From the NCBI GenBank assembly GCA_039029315.1, contig JBCCGK010000025.1, forward strand, positions 1 to 64,000: 64,000 nucleotides of DNA, read 5' to 3'. Both the position numbers and the translations under genes were made by a program. The notes below the pieces were generated by a model, which saw only the letters and a list, made by a program, of their open reading frames with translations, did not search any database and was not told the origin of the DNA. Shown piece after piece: positions 16,554-25,440 of the stretch (the stretch's first letter is position 1; each line of letters starts with the position of its first letter). Source of the stretch: JBCCCJ01 sp039029315 (GTDB lineage Bacteria > Bacteroidota > Bacteroidia > J057).

Positions 16554-17894
16554 ATGAAAGTCTGCTTTCTAATTGGATTTTGTATTACACAACCCTTATT
16601 TGCTGGTATGAATGATCAGGCCCTCCGTCAACACATCGATGCCTATTGCTCTCCCAGACAATCGGATATTCCGAATGCTCTGTCAAAACTGTGCAGAACT
16701 CTTTACCAGGAGGGCTTGACTTGCAAGGATGTCGAACAATTTCTGGCAAAAGGCCCATTGTTATCCCCACCAGCGAATCTGCAAGAAGGAAAGCTTTTGG
16801 GTCGTATACCTCTTCAATGTCTACATTTGAATTATCAGACGACATTCTTTTTATACATCCCCCGCAATTATGAGGCAAGCAAGCCCTCTTCTCTTCTTAT
16901 AATTGGACATGGGGGCAATGGCTCGATGAGCAAATCCTATGCGGAATCTACGGCTCAATATGCTATCCAGGACTGGATATCAATTGCCGATCAGTATGGC
17001 TTTATTCTCGCTGCTCCTGCTACTTCCAGAGGTTGGGGCAACATCGGTTATTCCATCGTCAGTTCACTCCGCTCTTTGCTTCAGCGCTGGTTCCGCCTGA
17101 ATCCTCACAGAATGTATCTGACAGGACATTCTATGGGGGGACACCTCAGTTGGCGCAGTGCCCTGTACATTGGGGATTGGTGGGGAGCAGTCGCACCCAT
17201 GAGTGGTGGCTATGATTATGTCCAGAAAGGCTTGATGGCTATGCTGTCCAATGTTCCGGGCTATGTCACCTTTGGGAGTCAAGAACCCTATGGCATTGCA
17301 GAATCTAATCGCAATATGCGAAGCTGGTTACAAGCACATGGGTTTGAGTGGATTGTGCAAGAAAAATCAGGAGGACATGAGATCTTTCATGATGAATTGC
17401 CCAAGGTCGCAGAATTTTTCCAGCGACATCCCAGGAATCCTTATCGATCACAAGTTTGGGGGGAAGCCTGGCATGCAGAAGCCTGGACAGAACCGGACAA
17501 ACAATGGGCACGCTATCATCAGTGGCATCCTCATCGGCCTATCCCCAATGGGATGTTCCATTGGTTGCGCTTGTATGCTGACACCAATTTGGCTCCTGGC
17601 AAACGCCAAAAAGTCCTGGCTAAGCTGGATAAGCTCGCCAATCACATCATTCTAAAAGCTGAGAATACACACAAACTCAGTCTGTATTTACACCCCGAAT
17701 TAGTCGATTTTGATCAGGAGCTATCCATTTATGCCAATGGCCAATTGATCTTTCAGGAATTGCTTCAACCAGATATTGCAACCCTGTTAAGCACAGTCAA
17801 AGAGTTCGATGATTGGGGACGGATCTTCTGGACGCGACTTGATCTTCGCATTCCAGGAAATGGCTCCCCCAGAATTTCTCAGATTGTCGCTTAA
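16554..17894 (+). CDS. Secreted alpha/beta-hydrolase esterase
   Basis: A 446-residue protein with a signal peptide (about 1-18), using the ATG at 16554 rather than an upstream in-frame codon that would spoil the signal. The oxyanion segment IGHGGNG is at 117-123 and the nucleophile elbow GHSMGG holds Ser193; TFGSQEPYG and GGHEIFHDE supply likely acid and His residues. The pattern resembles PHB-depolymerase-like or feruloyl/acetyl esterases. The C-terminal third (about 330-446) is not recognised. It follows the GH92 gene by 81 bases. Its stop codon TAA is also the left target duplication of a MITE-like element, so the original end may have been altered by the insertion. Confidence 0.75.
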   Translation: MKVCFLIGFCITQPLFAGMNDQALRQHIDAYCSPRQSDIPNALSKLCRTLYQEGLTCKDVEQFLAKGPLLSPPANLQEGKLLGRIPLQCLHLNYQTTFFLYIPRNYEASKPSSLLIIGHGGNGSMSKSYAESTAQYAIQDWISIADQYGFILAAPATSRGWGNIGYSIVSSLRSLLQRWFRLNPHRMYLTGHSMGGHLSWRSALYIGDWWGAVAPMSGGYDYVQKGLMAMLSNVPGYVTFGSQEPYGIAESNRNMRSWLQAHGFEWIVQEKSGGHEIFHDELPKVAEFFQRHPRNPYRSQVWGEAWHAEAWTEPDKQWARYHQWHPHRPIPNGMFHWLRLYADTNLAPGKRQKVLAKLDKLANHIILKAENTHKLSLYLHPELVDFDQELSIYANGQLIFQELLQPDIATLLSTVKEFDDWGRIFWTRLDLRIPGNGSPRISQIVA

Positions 17895-18058
17895 GAGACT
17901 ATTTTGGAATCTGTGCTAAGAATTTTTAGGGTGTATTTTTTTCTCAGACAAGGCACTTTTTTGTTCTCATAGTGGTGCTATGGGAACAAAAAAAGCCACC
18001 GGATGAGGAAAAAAGACGCATACAAAAAATAAGTGACAGATTTCCAAACAGTCTCTAA
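17892..18058. mobile_element. MITE-like palindromic element, copy 1 (161 bp) with TAA target duplication
   Basis: The element runs 17895-18055, from GAGACT to AGTCTC, and is flanked by TAA on both sides (17892-17894 and 18056-18058). Its ends are imperfect terminal inverted repeats of about 20 bases, and its centre is a second inverted repeat (TTTTTTGTTCTCATAG / CTATGGGAACAAAAAA). The copy at 38500-38660, read in reverse, aligns without gaps with about 26 mismatches in 161. It encodes no protein. The ends and TNA target site resemble those of the IS1031 group of the IS5 family, which would supply the transposase in trans; that is inference. Confidence 0.8.
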
Positions 18059-18140
18059 GGACTATTCGCTTCTGATAGAAACGCAAAGGCCCCACCAACA
18101 CAATGCTGGCAGAGCCTTGAAGGGGAAAAGCGTAAATCTT

Positions 18141-18228
18141 AGAGACTGATAGACTGGTATCTTATGGTTTTTCTATGCCCATTTTTTCATCTTTCTTTGG
18201 GGTAAACTTCTCTAGTCAATCAGTCTCT
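18141..18228. repeat. 88-bp inverted-repeat element with similar ends
   Basis: Arms AGAGACTGATAGACT (18141-18155) and AGTCAATCAGTCTCT (18214-18228) pair with one mismatch around 58 bases. The tips GAGACT/AGTCTC equal those of the 161-bp element 85 bases upstream, but the interior differs and no clean target duplication is seen (TTA versus TTG). It lies just past the end of the minus-strand gene at 18239 and could instead act as its terminator structure. Confidence 0.5.
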
Positions 18229-18238
18229 TGCTTCTTGT

Positions 18239-18838
18239 CTAGAGTTCAAACAGAATTCCCCAATTGGCTGTCAAGGTTCCAATAGTTCGACTGAAGGTCA
18301 GCTCATTTTGTGTAGCAGAGGGGGTTCCTCCGAGGTAGCCAAGTCCCAACCGAAAGGCAAAATCTTCAGCCAATTGGTAGCGCATGCCCAGACTGAGATA
18401 GTATCCCAACCCATTTCCAGATCCAGATACTCTAGCTACCGGACTGCCATTGATCACCAAATTCGCCTCAGGAAACTGTGTAGAGAGTATCCCTGCACCT
18501 AATTCGGCATCTGCGATCAAGTTGGAATTAATGGGTTTGGAGGCACGGATGACGCCCAGAACTGCGGTACTTTTCCAGGGAGATTGTCCAGGAAACACTT
18601 CTGAGGGCGCATCAGTAGGATGGTGCAAAAAGCCCAACTTGAGGCCTGCTCCAAGTTGATCAGTAATTGCATACCCAATTCCTGCCATGCCATCCCAGCC
18701 AGCTTTGGCATAAGCGTCTGAAGAAAAACTGCCCATTGGAACAGCCGCACCAGCTTCAAGAGAAAGGTAGACACCTGATTGGGAGAAGAGAGACACTGAA
18801 AGACAAATGAGACTAAGAGATATTATGAGAGATTTCAT
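18239..18838 (-). CDS. Outer-membrane beta-barrel protein
   Basis: A 199-residue protein starting at the ATG at 18838, which begins a clean signal peptide (about 1-19, ending at SLFSQ). Alternating hydrophobic strands (VYLSLEAGAAVPMG, GLGYYLSLGMRYQL, FAFRLGLGYLGG) and a C-terminal strand ending in Leu after Phe-Glu point to an eight-strand barrel of the OmpW/porin-family type common in Bacteroidota. Role unknown. It lies 102 bases after the OmpA-like lipoprotein gene on the same strand, and the two may be co-transcribed. Confidence 0.7.
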   Translation of the reverse strand: MKSLIISLSLICLSVSLFSQSGVYLSLEAGAAVPMGSFSSDAYAKAGWDGMAGIGYAITDQLGAGLKLGFLHHPTDAPSEVFPGQSPWKSTAVLGVIRASKPINSNLIADAELGAGILSTQFPEANLVINGSPVARVSGSGNGLGYYLSLGMRYQLAEDFAFRLGLGYLGGTPSATQNELTFSRTIGTLTANWGILFEL

Positions 18839-18940
18839 TGTGGTTTTTTTGTTAGGGAAAAAGATTGATTGATTCATACATGCAGCGGTAGTGCGGATTC
18901 ATCCTCATACACTCTGATACATGCTCCAAGGTCTTACCAA

Positions 18941-19633
18941 TTAGTTGATTGATCCATTTTTGGCTTGACGAACCAAATCTTCATTTGCATAGATGGCCAC
19001 TTCCACCCGTCGATTGGCTTGTCTTCCGGCATCACTTGCATTGGTCTCTACAGGTTGGGTTTCGCCATAGCCTTTGGTTTCGAGACGACTGTTAGCGACT
19101 CTTTTGGAAGAGAGATAACTAGAGACTGAACGCGCTCGCTTCTCTGATAAGATCTGGTTATTTGCATCCGTGCCGATATTATCTGTATGACCAGCAATCA
19201 GAATATAGGTGTCGGGATACTTGAGGAGAGATTGAGAAAAATTGTCAAGGTTATCTTTCGTAGCTCTTGTCAGGCTATAGGAACCGAAATCAAACAACAG
19301 GCCAGAATCAAAGGTCAGCAAGATTCCTTCCCCAACTCTTTCTACCTCAACTCCTTCTATTTCTCGCTCTAGTTCTTTGGCTTGCTTGTCCATATACTTG
19401 CCAATCAAGGCTCCGGCAGTCCCGCCAACGGTAGATCCAATGATGGCCCCCACAGCAGTATTGCCTTTTTTGTTGCCAATCACACCACCTATGACGCCGC
19501 CAGCTGCAGCTCCGATGGCTCCTCCCCGAACGGTTTTGGTTGTGTTACAGGATGGAAGAATGCTGATAGAACATAAGAGAATCAATGTCATCCATAAAGA
19601 AGTGTTCCAAGTGGTTTGTTTGTAAAAATTCAT
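18941..19633 (-). CDS. OmpA-family lipoprotein with glycine-zipper segment
   Basis: A 230-residue lipoprotein (lipobox ending at Cys29 when started at 19633). Residues about 35-80 are a glycine-zipper region (GGAIGAAAGGVIGGVIG and similar), followed by an OmpA C-terminal domain (about 110-220) with IAGHTDNIGTDANNQILSEKR and GYGETQPV, the peptidoglycan-binding motifs. The architecture is that of YiaD-like proteins: lipid anchor in the outer membrane, OmpA domain holding the cell wall. The longer frame upstream to 19747 has no signal sequence and is not used. Confidence 0.9.
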   Translation of the reverse strand: MNFYKQTTWNTSLWMTLILLCSISILPSCNTTKTVRGGAIGAAAGGVIGGVIGNKKGNTAVGAIIGSTVGGTAGALIGKYMDKQAKELEREIEGVEVERVGEGILLTFDSGLLFDFGSYSLTRATKDNLDNFSQSLLKYPDTYILIAGHTDNIGTDANNQILSEKRARSVSSYLSSKRVANSRLETKGYGETQPVETNASDAGRQANRRVEVAIYANEDLVRQAKNGSIN

Positions 19634-19871
19634 CTTGTAATAATAGTTGGTTGGAGATGATAGGGGATAGATCCATCGTTTGGTTATCATTTGGGAAACC
19701 AAAATAGGACCGAAGTCACCGACCTGTTCACAATCGTGTGGAAACATTCTCCAAGCGGCAAGGATGGGCCAAAATCCGTGTATCAGGAATGTTTGCCCCT
19801 AACGACAGAAATTCCCGATTTGAGAAAAAGATCTTATTTTGGCACGTTTTCACTCTTCAACCCCAAACAAC

Positions 19872-21890
19872 ATGAGGCCTTTTCACCCCATTCTTCTGCT
19901 ACTTGCCATTCTCCATGTTCTCCCTCTCTCCGGTCAACATCTGGAGTATATGGACATCTTTCAACTAGAATTTGTGTCCAATCCAAACATTTCTCCAGAC
20001 GGATCACAAATTGTGTACAGCCGGAATTATCTGGATGTCATGACTGACAAGATCCAATCAGACCTCTGGATAACTCCATTTGATGGCAGCAAACATCGTC
20101 CTTTGTTGATGAGTGCCTCCTCAGCTGTCTGGTCCAAAGATGGAGACATCCTGTACTATATGTCTAAAGCCGAAGGAAGTAAGACCTCTCAAATCTTCAA
20201 GCGATGGATGGAGGACGGGCAATCCGCCCAATTGAGCAGATTGACTCAAGGAGCAGGAAGTCTGTCTCCTTCACCAGATGGAAAATGGCTGGCTTTCACC
20301 ATGTTTGTGCCGAAAAAAAGCAAAGCCTATTTGCAAATGCCCAAAAAGCCGGAAGGTGCCAAGTGGGCACCGGAAGCCAAAGTCATTGACAGACTTCTCT
20401 ACAGATCCAATGGCAGTGGATATCTCAAAGATGGTTACAGACAGATCTTTGTCTTATCTACAGATGGCGGGACAGCTCTCCAACTGACCGAGGGAGAATA
20501 TAATCACGGAGGTCCCCTGAGCTGGACGCCAGATGGACAGGCGATTATATTCTCCAGCAATCGACATGACAATCGGGATCTCGATCCTCAAAACTCTGAA
20601 CTTTATGAGTTGACAATTCAGAACCGATCCGTCAAGATGCTCACAAGTCGTCAGGGCCCAGACAGAAGCCCTGTGGTCTCTCCCGATGGCAAACAAATCG
20701 CTTACCTGGGCTATGATGACAAATTGCAAGGCTATCAAATCGCCCACCTCTATGTCATGAATCGGGATGGGAGCAAGTCAAAATTGATCTCCAAAGACTT
20801 TGATCGCAATATGCAAAGCATCCGTTGGGCAGCCGATGGAAAGGGGATTTACTTTCAATATGACGACAAGGGCAATAGCAAAGCGGGCTATATGGATCTG
20901 AAAGGTAAGATGTCAACACTTGCTCATGATTTGGGTGGTGGTCCTTTGGGCAGACCTTATTCTGGCGGAAGTTTTACGGTGGCTAAGAATGGCAATTTTG
21001 CTTGCTCTCAATCCACTCCTGAACATCCAGCAGACTTATTTGTGGGCAATACCTCCGACTCCGAATGTACGCGACTCACAAATTTGAATGAGGACTTATT
21101 CTCCATCAAGAAGATCGGGAAGGTGGAAGAATTGTGGTACACATCTTCTTTTGACCAACGAGATGTTCAGGGATGGATCATGTTTCCGCCAGATTTTGAT
21201 CCAACAAAAAAATATCCGCTCATCCTGGAAATCCACGGTGGCCCCTTCGCGAATTATGGAGATCGATTTTCTGCTGAATTGCAATTGTATGCGGCAGCTG
21301 GCTATGTGGTCCTGTATACCAATCCAAGAGGGAGCTCCAGCTATGGGGCAGAATTTGGCAATCTCATTCATCACAATTATCCCGGAGAAGATTATGATGA
21401 TTTGATCTCAGGGGTAGATGCTGTGATCGCCAAAGGGTATATTGACCCGGATCGCTTGTATGTCACAGGCGGCAGTGGGGGAGGGGTTCTCTCCAGTTGG
21501 ATCGTTGGCAAAACAGATCGCTTCAGTGCTGCTGTCGTTGCTAAGCCTGTGATCAACTGGTATAGCTTTGTGCTGACTTCAGATGGATACAATTTCTATT
21601 ACAAATATTGGTTCCCAGGTTTTCCGTGGGATCATGAAGAGCATTATATGAAACGCTCGCCGCTTTCTTTGGTAGGGAATGTCACGACTCCTACCATGCT
21701 GCTCACTGGCGAAGCAGATTATCGGACACCCATGTCAGAAACTGAACAATATTATCAGGCCCTCAAGCTGCGTAAAGTTGAGACAGCGATGGTTCGGATT
21801 CCTGAGGCGCATCATGGCATTGCCTCAAGGCCCAGTCATTTGATCAGTAAGGTCGCCCATGTATTGGAATGGTTTGGGAGGTATGAGTAA
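19872..21890 (+). CDS. S9 family peptidase (prolyl oligopeptidase type)
   Basis: A 672-residue exported serine peptidase with a signal peptide (about 1-22). The first ~420 residues form a beta-propeller with TolB/WD-like units (ISPDGSQIVYS, LSPSPDGKWLAF, VVSPDGKQIAYLG). The C-terminal alpha/beta-hydrolase domain has GGSGGG with Ser535, Asp616 in GEADYRTP and His647/648 in EAHHGI. Such enzymes cleave short peptides in the periplasm or outside the cell, often as dipeptidyl or acylaminoacyl peptidases. The ATG at 19872 is chosen as it begins the signal sequence. It is monocistronic as far as can be seen. Confidence 0.9.
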   Translation: MRPFHPILLLLAILHVLPLSGQHLEYMDIFQLEFVSNPNISPDGSQIVYSRNYLDVMTDKIQSDLWITPFDGSKHRPLLMSASSAVWSKDGDILYYMSKAEGSKTSQIFKRWMEDGQSAQLSRLTQGAGSLSPSPDGKWLAFTMFVPKKSKAYLQMPKKPEGAKWAPEAKVIDRLLYRSNGSGYLKDGYRQIFVLSTDGGTALQLTEGEYNHGGPLSWTPDGQAIIFSSNRHDNRDLDPQNSELYELTIQNRSVKMLTSRQGPDRSPVVSPDGKQIAYLGYDDKLQGYQIAHLYVMNRDGSKSKLISKDFDRNMQSIRWAADGKGIYFQYDDKGNSKAGYMDLKGKMSTLAHDLGGGPLGRPYSGGSFTVAKNGNFACSQSTPEHPADLFVGNTSDSECTRLTNLNEDLFSIKKIGKVEELWYTSSFDQRDVQGWIMFPPDFDPTKKYPLILEIHGGPFANYGDRFSAELQLYAAAGYVVLYTNPRGSSSYGAEFGNLIHHNYPGEDYDDLISGVDAVIAKGYIDPDRLYVTGGSGGGVLSSWIVGKTDRFSAAVVAKPVINWYSFVLTSDGYNFYYKYWFPGFPWDHEEHYMKRSPLSLVGNVTTPTMLLTGEADYRTPMSETEQYYQALKLRKVETAMVRIPEAHHGIASRPSHLISKVAHVLEWFGRYE

Positions 21891-22010
21891 GTCAGCACTA
21901 TTATTGAAGAATTGTATACACATCAAAGGCCTGCCAGCAGCATGCGTGTTCCGTTCAGGTCATATTGTGATTTATTCCATTCACCACACGCCTTTTAACA
22001 ATGAGTTAAT

Positions 22011-22042
22011 CTTTGGTTTATTTTTTTAAAAAACTGCCAAAG
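22011..22042. terminator. Hairpin upstream of the aminotransferase gene
   Basis: CTTTGG (22011-22016) pairs with CCAAAG (22037-22042), and an inner run of T pairs with a run of A. It lies 120 bases past the S9 peptidase stop codon and just before the -7 element at 22050. It could end the upstream transcript or act as an operator overlapping the -33 region. Confidence 0.4.
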
Positions 22043-22049
22043 ATCTAGC

Positions 22050-22057
22050 TATATTTG
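22050..22057 (+). promoter_or_regulatory. -7 element for the aminotransferase gene
   Basis: TATATTTG matches TAnnTTTG exactly and lies 32 bases before the ATG at 22089. The -33 region is A/T-rich without a clear TTG, and overlaps the hairpin arm at 22037-22042. Confidence 0.4.
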
Positions 22058-22088
22058 TGAGGTTTTTGAAAAATAACTGTTTAGTAAT

Positions 22089-23363
22089 ATGAGTTCCCAA
22101 TCAGACATCCAATCTTCTCAGTCAGCCGTCTCAGATCTTGATCACCTTCTGCAACGCTACCAAGCCAAGCAAGCCAAAGGGCTATCTCTGGATATGACCC
22201 GCGGCAAACCTGGACCTGAGCAATTGGATCTTAGCCTCAAGATGTTGTCTTTGGTTACGGAAGAAGACTTTCATTCGGAATCTGGAACAGATTGCAGAAA
22301 TTATGGGGGATTGGACGGGCTTCCAGAGTCGAAAAGGTTCTTTGGGGAGTTTCTGGGAGCAAGTCCCTCAGAGGTCTTGATTGGAGACAATACCAGTTTG
22401 GGATTGATGCATGATACCATGATCAACGCCATGTTTCATGGAGTTGTTGGTGGGAGTGCTTCATGGGGCAGTCAATCTCCCAAGTTTATCTGTCCCGCGC
22501 CAGGTTATGATCGACATTTCAATATCTGCAAGCACTTTGGGATTGAGATGATCACCGTTGACAATGGACCAGACGGACCAGATATGGAACAGGTGGAAAA
22601 GTTGGCCGCTGCTGATGCTAGCATCAAGGGGATTTGGATTGTCCCAAGATATGGCAATCCTACCGGAGCGGTTTGTTCAGATGAAGTCGTAGACAGATTG
22701 GCCCGAATGAAGACCCAGGCAGATGACTTCAGAATCATGTGGGACAACGCCTATGCTGTTCATCATTTGGTAGACAATCCACGTCCTCTCAAGAATCTAC
22801 TGGACGCTTGCAAGGTGGCAGGAAATCCTGATCGGGTGTTTATGTTTGGTTCTACTTCCAAAATCACTTTTGCCGGAGCAGGACTTGCGGCGATGGCTGC
22901 CAGTGAGGCCAATATCGACTGGATGCGCAAGCACAAGTTCAATCAAACCATCGGACCGGACAAACTCAATCAGCTCAGACATGTACGATTCTTCAAACAT
23001 GGAATGGCAGATGTCGAAGCGCATATGAAAAAACATGCAGCTATCCTCAAGCCCAAATTTGACGCTGTGGATGCCATCCTTGAAGCCGAATTGGGCGGAA
23101 AAGGAATTGCTGAATGGAGCAAACCCGAAGGGGGCTATTTCATCAGTCTCAATATTGCTGACGGCTGTGCCAAGCGTGTCGTAGAGCTGGCTGGACAGGC
23201 TGGTGTGAAGCTGACCCCAGCGGGGGCCTCATTTCCTTACAGAACAGATCCTCGTGACCGCAATATCCGAATCGCTCCATCATTGCCTTCCCTGGAAGCA
23301 ATCAAGGAAGCGACAGAAGTGCTGGCCATTTGTGTACAAGTCGCTGTGAACGAGAAGGCATAA
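22089..23363 (+). CDS. Class Ic aspartate aminotransferase
   Basis: A 424-residue cytoplasmic PLP enzyme of the family represented by the Corynebacterium-type aspartate aminotransferase (PF12897). Family features include LDMTRGKPGPEQLDLS near the N-terminus, NYGGLDGLPESKRFF, VPRYGNPTGAVCSDE, and the PLP lysine in FGSTSKITFAG (K258). The C-terminal RNIRIAPSLPSLEAI carries the substrate-carboxylate arginine. It exchanges the amino group between aspartate and 2-oxoglutarate. It stands alone with its own promoter-like element. The family call is firm; the in vivo substrate range is less so. Confidence 0.9.
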   Translation: MSSQSDIQSSQSAVSDLDHLLQRYQAKQAKGLSLDMTRGKPGPEQLDLSLKMLSLVTEEDFHSESGTDCRNYGGLDGLPESKRFFGEFLGASPSEVLIGDNTSLGLMHDTMINAMFHGVVGGSASWGSQSPKFICPAPGYDRHFNICKHFGIEMITVDNGPDGPDMEQVEKLAAADASIKGIWIVPRYGNPTGAVCSDEVVDRLARMKTQADDFRIMWDNAYAVHHLVDNPRPLKNLLDACKVAGNPDRVFMFGSTSKITFAGAGLAAMAASEANIDWMRKHKFNQTIGPDKLNQLRHVRFFKHGMADVEAHMKKHAAILKPKFDAVDAILEAELGGKGIAEWSKPEGGYFISLNIADGCAKRVVELAGQAGVKLTPAGASFPYRTDPRDRNIRIAPSLPSLEAIKEATEVLAICVQVAVNEKA

Positions 23364-23435
23364 GTCCATCAATGCCTGGGCAACATTCAATGTCAGTGAC
23401 AGTTGATTTGCTTGTTCATTGCGATTGAATTCTAA

Positions 23436-23550
23436 GAAATCAGGACAGTTTCTTGGGGTTCATGGTGGTCATCTACTCATTTGGAACGCTTGTTTTGAAC
23501 AAAGAGACACAGCGACCTCTGCAACCCCTGTGTTTCTTTTTCCTGATTTC
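23436..23550. repeat. Interrupted inverted repeat in the convergent gap
   Basis: GAAATCAGGA (23436-23445) is the exact complement of TCCTGATTTC (23541-23550), and GGGGTT (23455-23460) of AACCCC (23523-23528), nested. It lies between the convergent aminotransferase and DUF2306 genes, so it may be a bidirectional transcription end or an old element. Confidence 0.35.
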
Positions 23551-23561
23551 GGGGCATGAGG

Positions 23562-24206
23562 TTATGTATGCATCCATTCTCCCTGAACTCGAGTGGATTG
23601 ATGTCGCATAACCAACTCCACTACAATCAGATTGGGGACCCATGAAATCCATGCAACAGTCGCATAGGCAGTTAAGAATTCCCATCCTAGCACGCCCATC
23701 AGTATTCCTAACCAAATCCTCAAAGTAACGGCAGCAAAGGTGGTCGCATAGCTCAGAACCATCCATCGTTTGTGTGCCAATAGATTTCCCTGACGGATCT
23801 GAATATATGCTTGTGCAGTTGTATACAACCAGGTCAGTGCCAGTAACAAAAATCCAATTCGAGCTATCCATCCGCCTTCTGCCATCAGAGAAACGGGAAT
23901 CCCGGACAGGCCAGCGAGCAGAATCGCGCCCACATATATTTTGCCAAAGGTTCGATGCAGCTTCATTCGCTTTTTGCGAAGAGAAGCGAGAAACTGGAAT
24001 GGCCCAATCGCCAGGGCAATGATTCCCCCCAAAACGTGTATCCAGAAAGGGCCTCGGTAGAGGAGTCGACTGATGATCTGTTCTTCTTTCTGGGCGAGAA
24101 ATCCAAATTCAGGATTCAAGTTCAGGTACAAAGAGGCATAGCCAGAGACTCCAATTGCCAGGAATGCCATGATCACCCAGGAAAGGCGTGTGAGATTTTT
24201 GTTCAT
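23562..24206 (-). CDS. DUF2306 membrane protein
   Basis: A 214-residue membrane protein with about six hydrophobic segments (first at about 8-28). The conserved HxxxG and FQF segment (HVLGGIIALAIGPFQFL), followed by RTFGKIYV and LAHKRWMVLSYATTFAAVTLR, are as in DUF2306. Its biochemical role is unknown; conserved His residues could bind heme or metal. It lies 71 bases after the AraC-type regulator gene, on the same strand and with a -7-like TAGGTTTG (24224-24231) just upstream, so the two may be linked or separately transcribed. Confidence 0.75.
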   Translation of the reverse strand: MNKNLTRLSWVIMAFLAIGVSGYASLYLNLNPEFGFLAQKEEQIISRLLYRGPFWIHVLGGIIALAIGPFQFLASLRKKRMKLHRTFGKIYVGAILLAGLSGIPVSLMAEGGWIARIGFLLLALTWLYTTAQAYIQIRQGNLLAHKRWMVLSYATTFAAVTLRIWLGILMGVLGWEFLTAYATVAWISWVPNLIVVELVMRHQSTRVQGEWMHT

Positions 24207-24277
24207 ATCTGTGGATGTTTTCCCAAACCTATGAAATCAAGGCTGTCAAAGCGTCCCAACGGGTCGGCTGGGAGGTC

Positions 24278-25417
24278 TCACTTCTTCGGGGAAAGGTTTT
24301 TTGCATACTGGGACGGGGTTTGGCCAGTCAGCTGCTTGAAGGTTCGGTTGAAGGATGACTTGGAATTGAACCCGCAATCCAGGCCAATGGCGAGCAGAGT
24401 CAGCTTGTCAGAAGCCGGATCTAAGATCGCTTCCTGGAAAGCTTTTACCCGATACTGGTTCACGAATTCAAAAAAATTCTGCCCGATTCCTTCATTGATC
24501 AACTGAGACAGGTGATGTGGACGCATCTCCATTTGCGCAGCCAATTCTCCCAAAGTTAGGTGTGGGTTGAGATAGGGCTGAACCTCTGCCATATGAGATC
24601 GAAGAATGTCTAGCAAATCTGTCTGATCCTTTCGTTTCAGACCAGATTTCTGGTACTTTTCTGTGCTTGTCAGGGTCTCTCTTTCTGTTTTGTCATCAAG
24701 CTTGATATCAAACACAAAGATTCGCCCCTGCTTGAATCCAAAGTATCCGATCGCAAAGACAAAAAGCGTCACAGCAATATAAATGAAGCCCCCTCTTCCT
24801 CCAACAGTTGTATGTTCATGCGGCACAACTCTCACGGCCCACACCACCATCCAGATTGACAACATTCCAAGGGCCAGATATTGAATCCAGCGTAAATCAA
24901 TTTCGTCTGAATAGGAGAAAAGGTCCTGGATGTTCCTTCGATGCCTCCGAAGCTGCCATAATACATATACAGCATAGGCTGGCCCTGTCATCATGACCAT
25001 CAGGCTTACTATCCTGACAGATACTGGCGGATCGATCCACAGGACATTCTGATAAAAGTGGAGTTTCTCAGCACCACTAGAGGTAAAGAATTTCCAAAAC
25101 ATCAGATAGGCAAAGACAAACGGCAGAAAATGCAATAGGTCTTTCCATTGTATGCGCGTGGGTTGGCGGGTAAGGCTGAGTACATATAGGAAGAAGAAAG
25201 GTCCTTCTGCCAGTGGAAACGGAAAACTAAGCCCCAGCCAATGGGGATACGTTACATGCCAGCCCTCTGTATCTCCATAGGCCATCAGCAGGTGAAGGGC
25301 AATGAACAAAAGCCAGACAATGAGCACCCGATCAGACAAGGATTTGAATTTCTTGCTGAACAATAATGTAATACAAAACAATGCTTGTCCTATGCCGATC
25401 AGAAAAATGACATTCAT
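24278..25417 (-). CDS. AraC-type regulator with N-terminal membrane domain
   Basis: A 379-residue protein. The first ~235 residues hold about seven hydrophobic helices; the C-terminal ~100 residues are an AraC double helix-turn-helix (LTLGELAAQMEMRPHHLSQLI and LLAIGLDCGFNSKSSFNRTF, then TGQTPSQYAKN). Such membrane-anchored AraC proteins are frequent in Bacteroidota and are thought to sense signals in or outside the membrane. It follows the small exported protein gene by 23 bases on the same strand, and the two may form one unit. Targets cannot be inferred beyond neighbours. Confidence 0.85.
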   Translation of the reverse strand: MNVIFLIGIGQALFCITLLFSKKFKSLSDRVLIVWLLFIALHLLMAYGDTEGWHVTYPHWLGLSFPFPLAEGPFFFLYVLSLTRQPTRIQWKDLLHFLPFVFAYLMFWKFFTSSGAEKLHFYQNVLWIDPPVSVRIVSLMVMMTGPAYAVYVLWQLRRHRRNIQDLFSYSDEIDLRWIQYLALGMLSIWMVVWAVRVVPHEHTTVGGRGGFIYIAVTLFVFAIGYFGFKQGRIFVFDIKLDDKTERETLTSTEKYQKSGLKRKDQTDLLDILRSHMAEVQPYLNPHLTLGELAAQMEMRPHHLSQLINEGIGQNFFEFVNQYRVKAFQEAILDPASDKLTLLAIGLDCGFNSKSSFNRTFKQLTGQTPSQYAKNLSPKK

Positions 25418-25440
25418 TCCTTCGGCAATATCTGAAAAAG

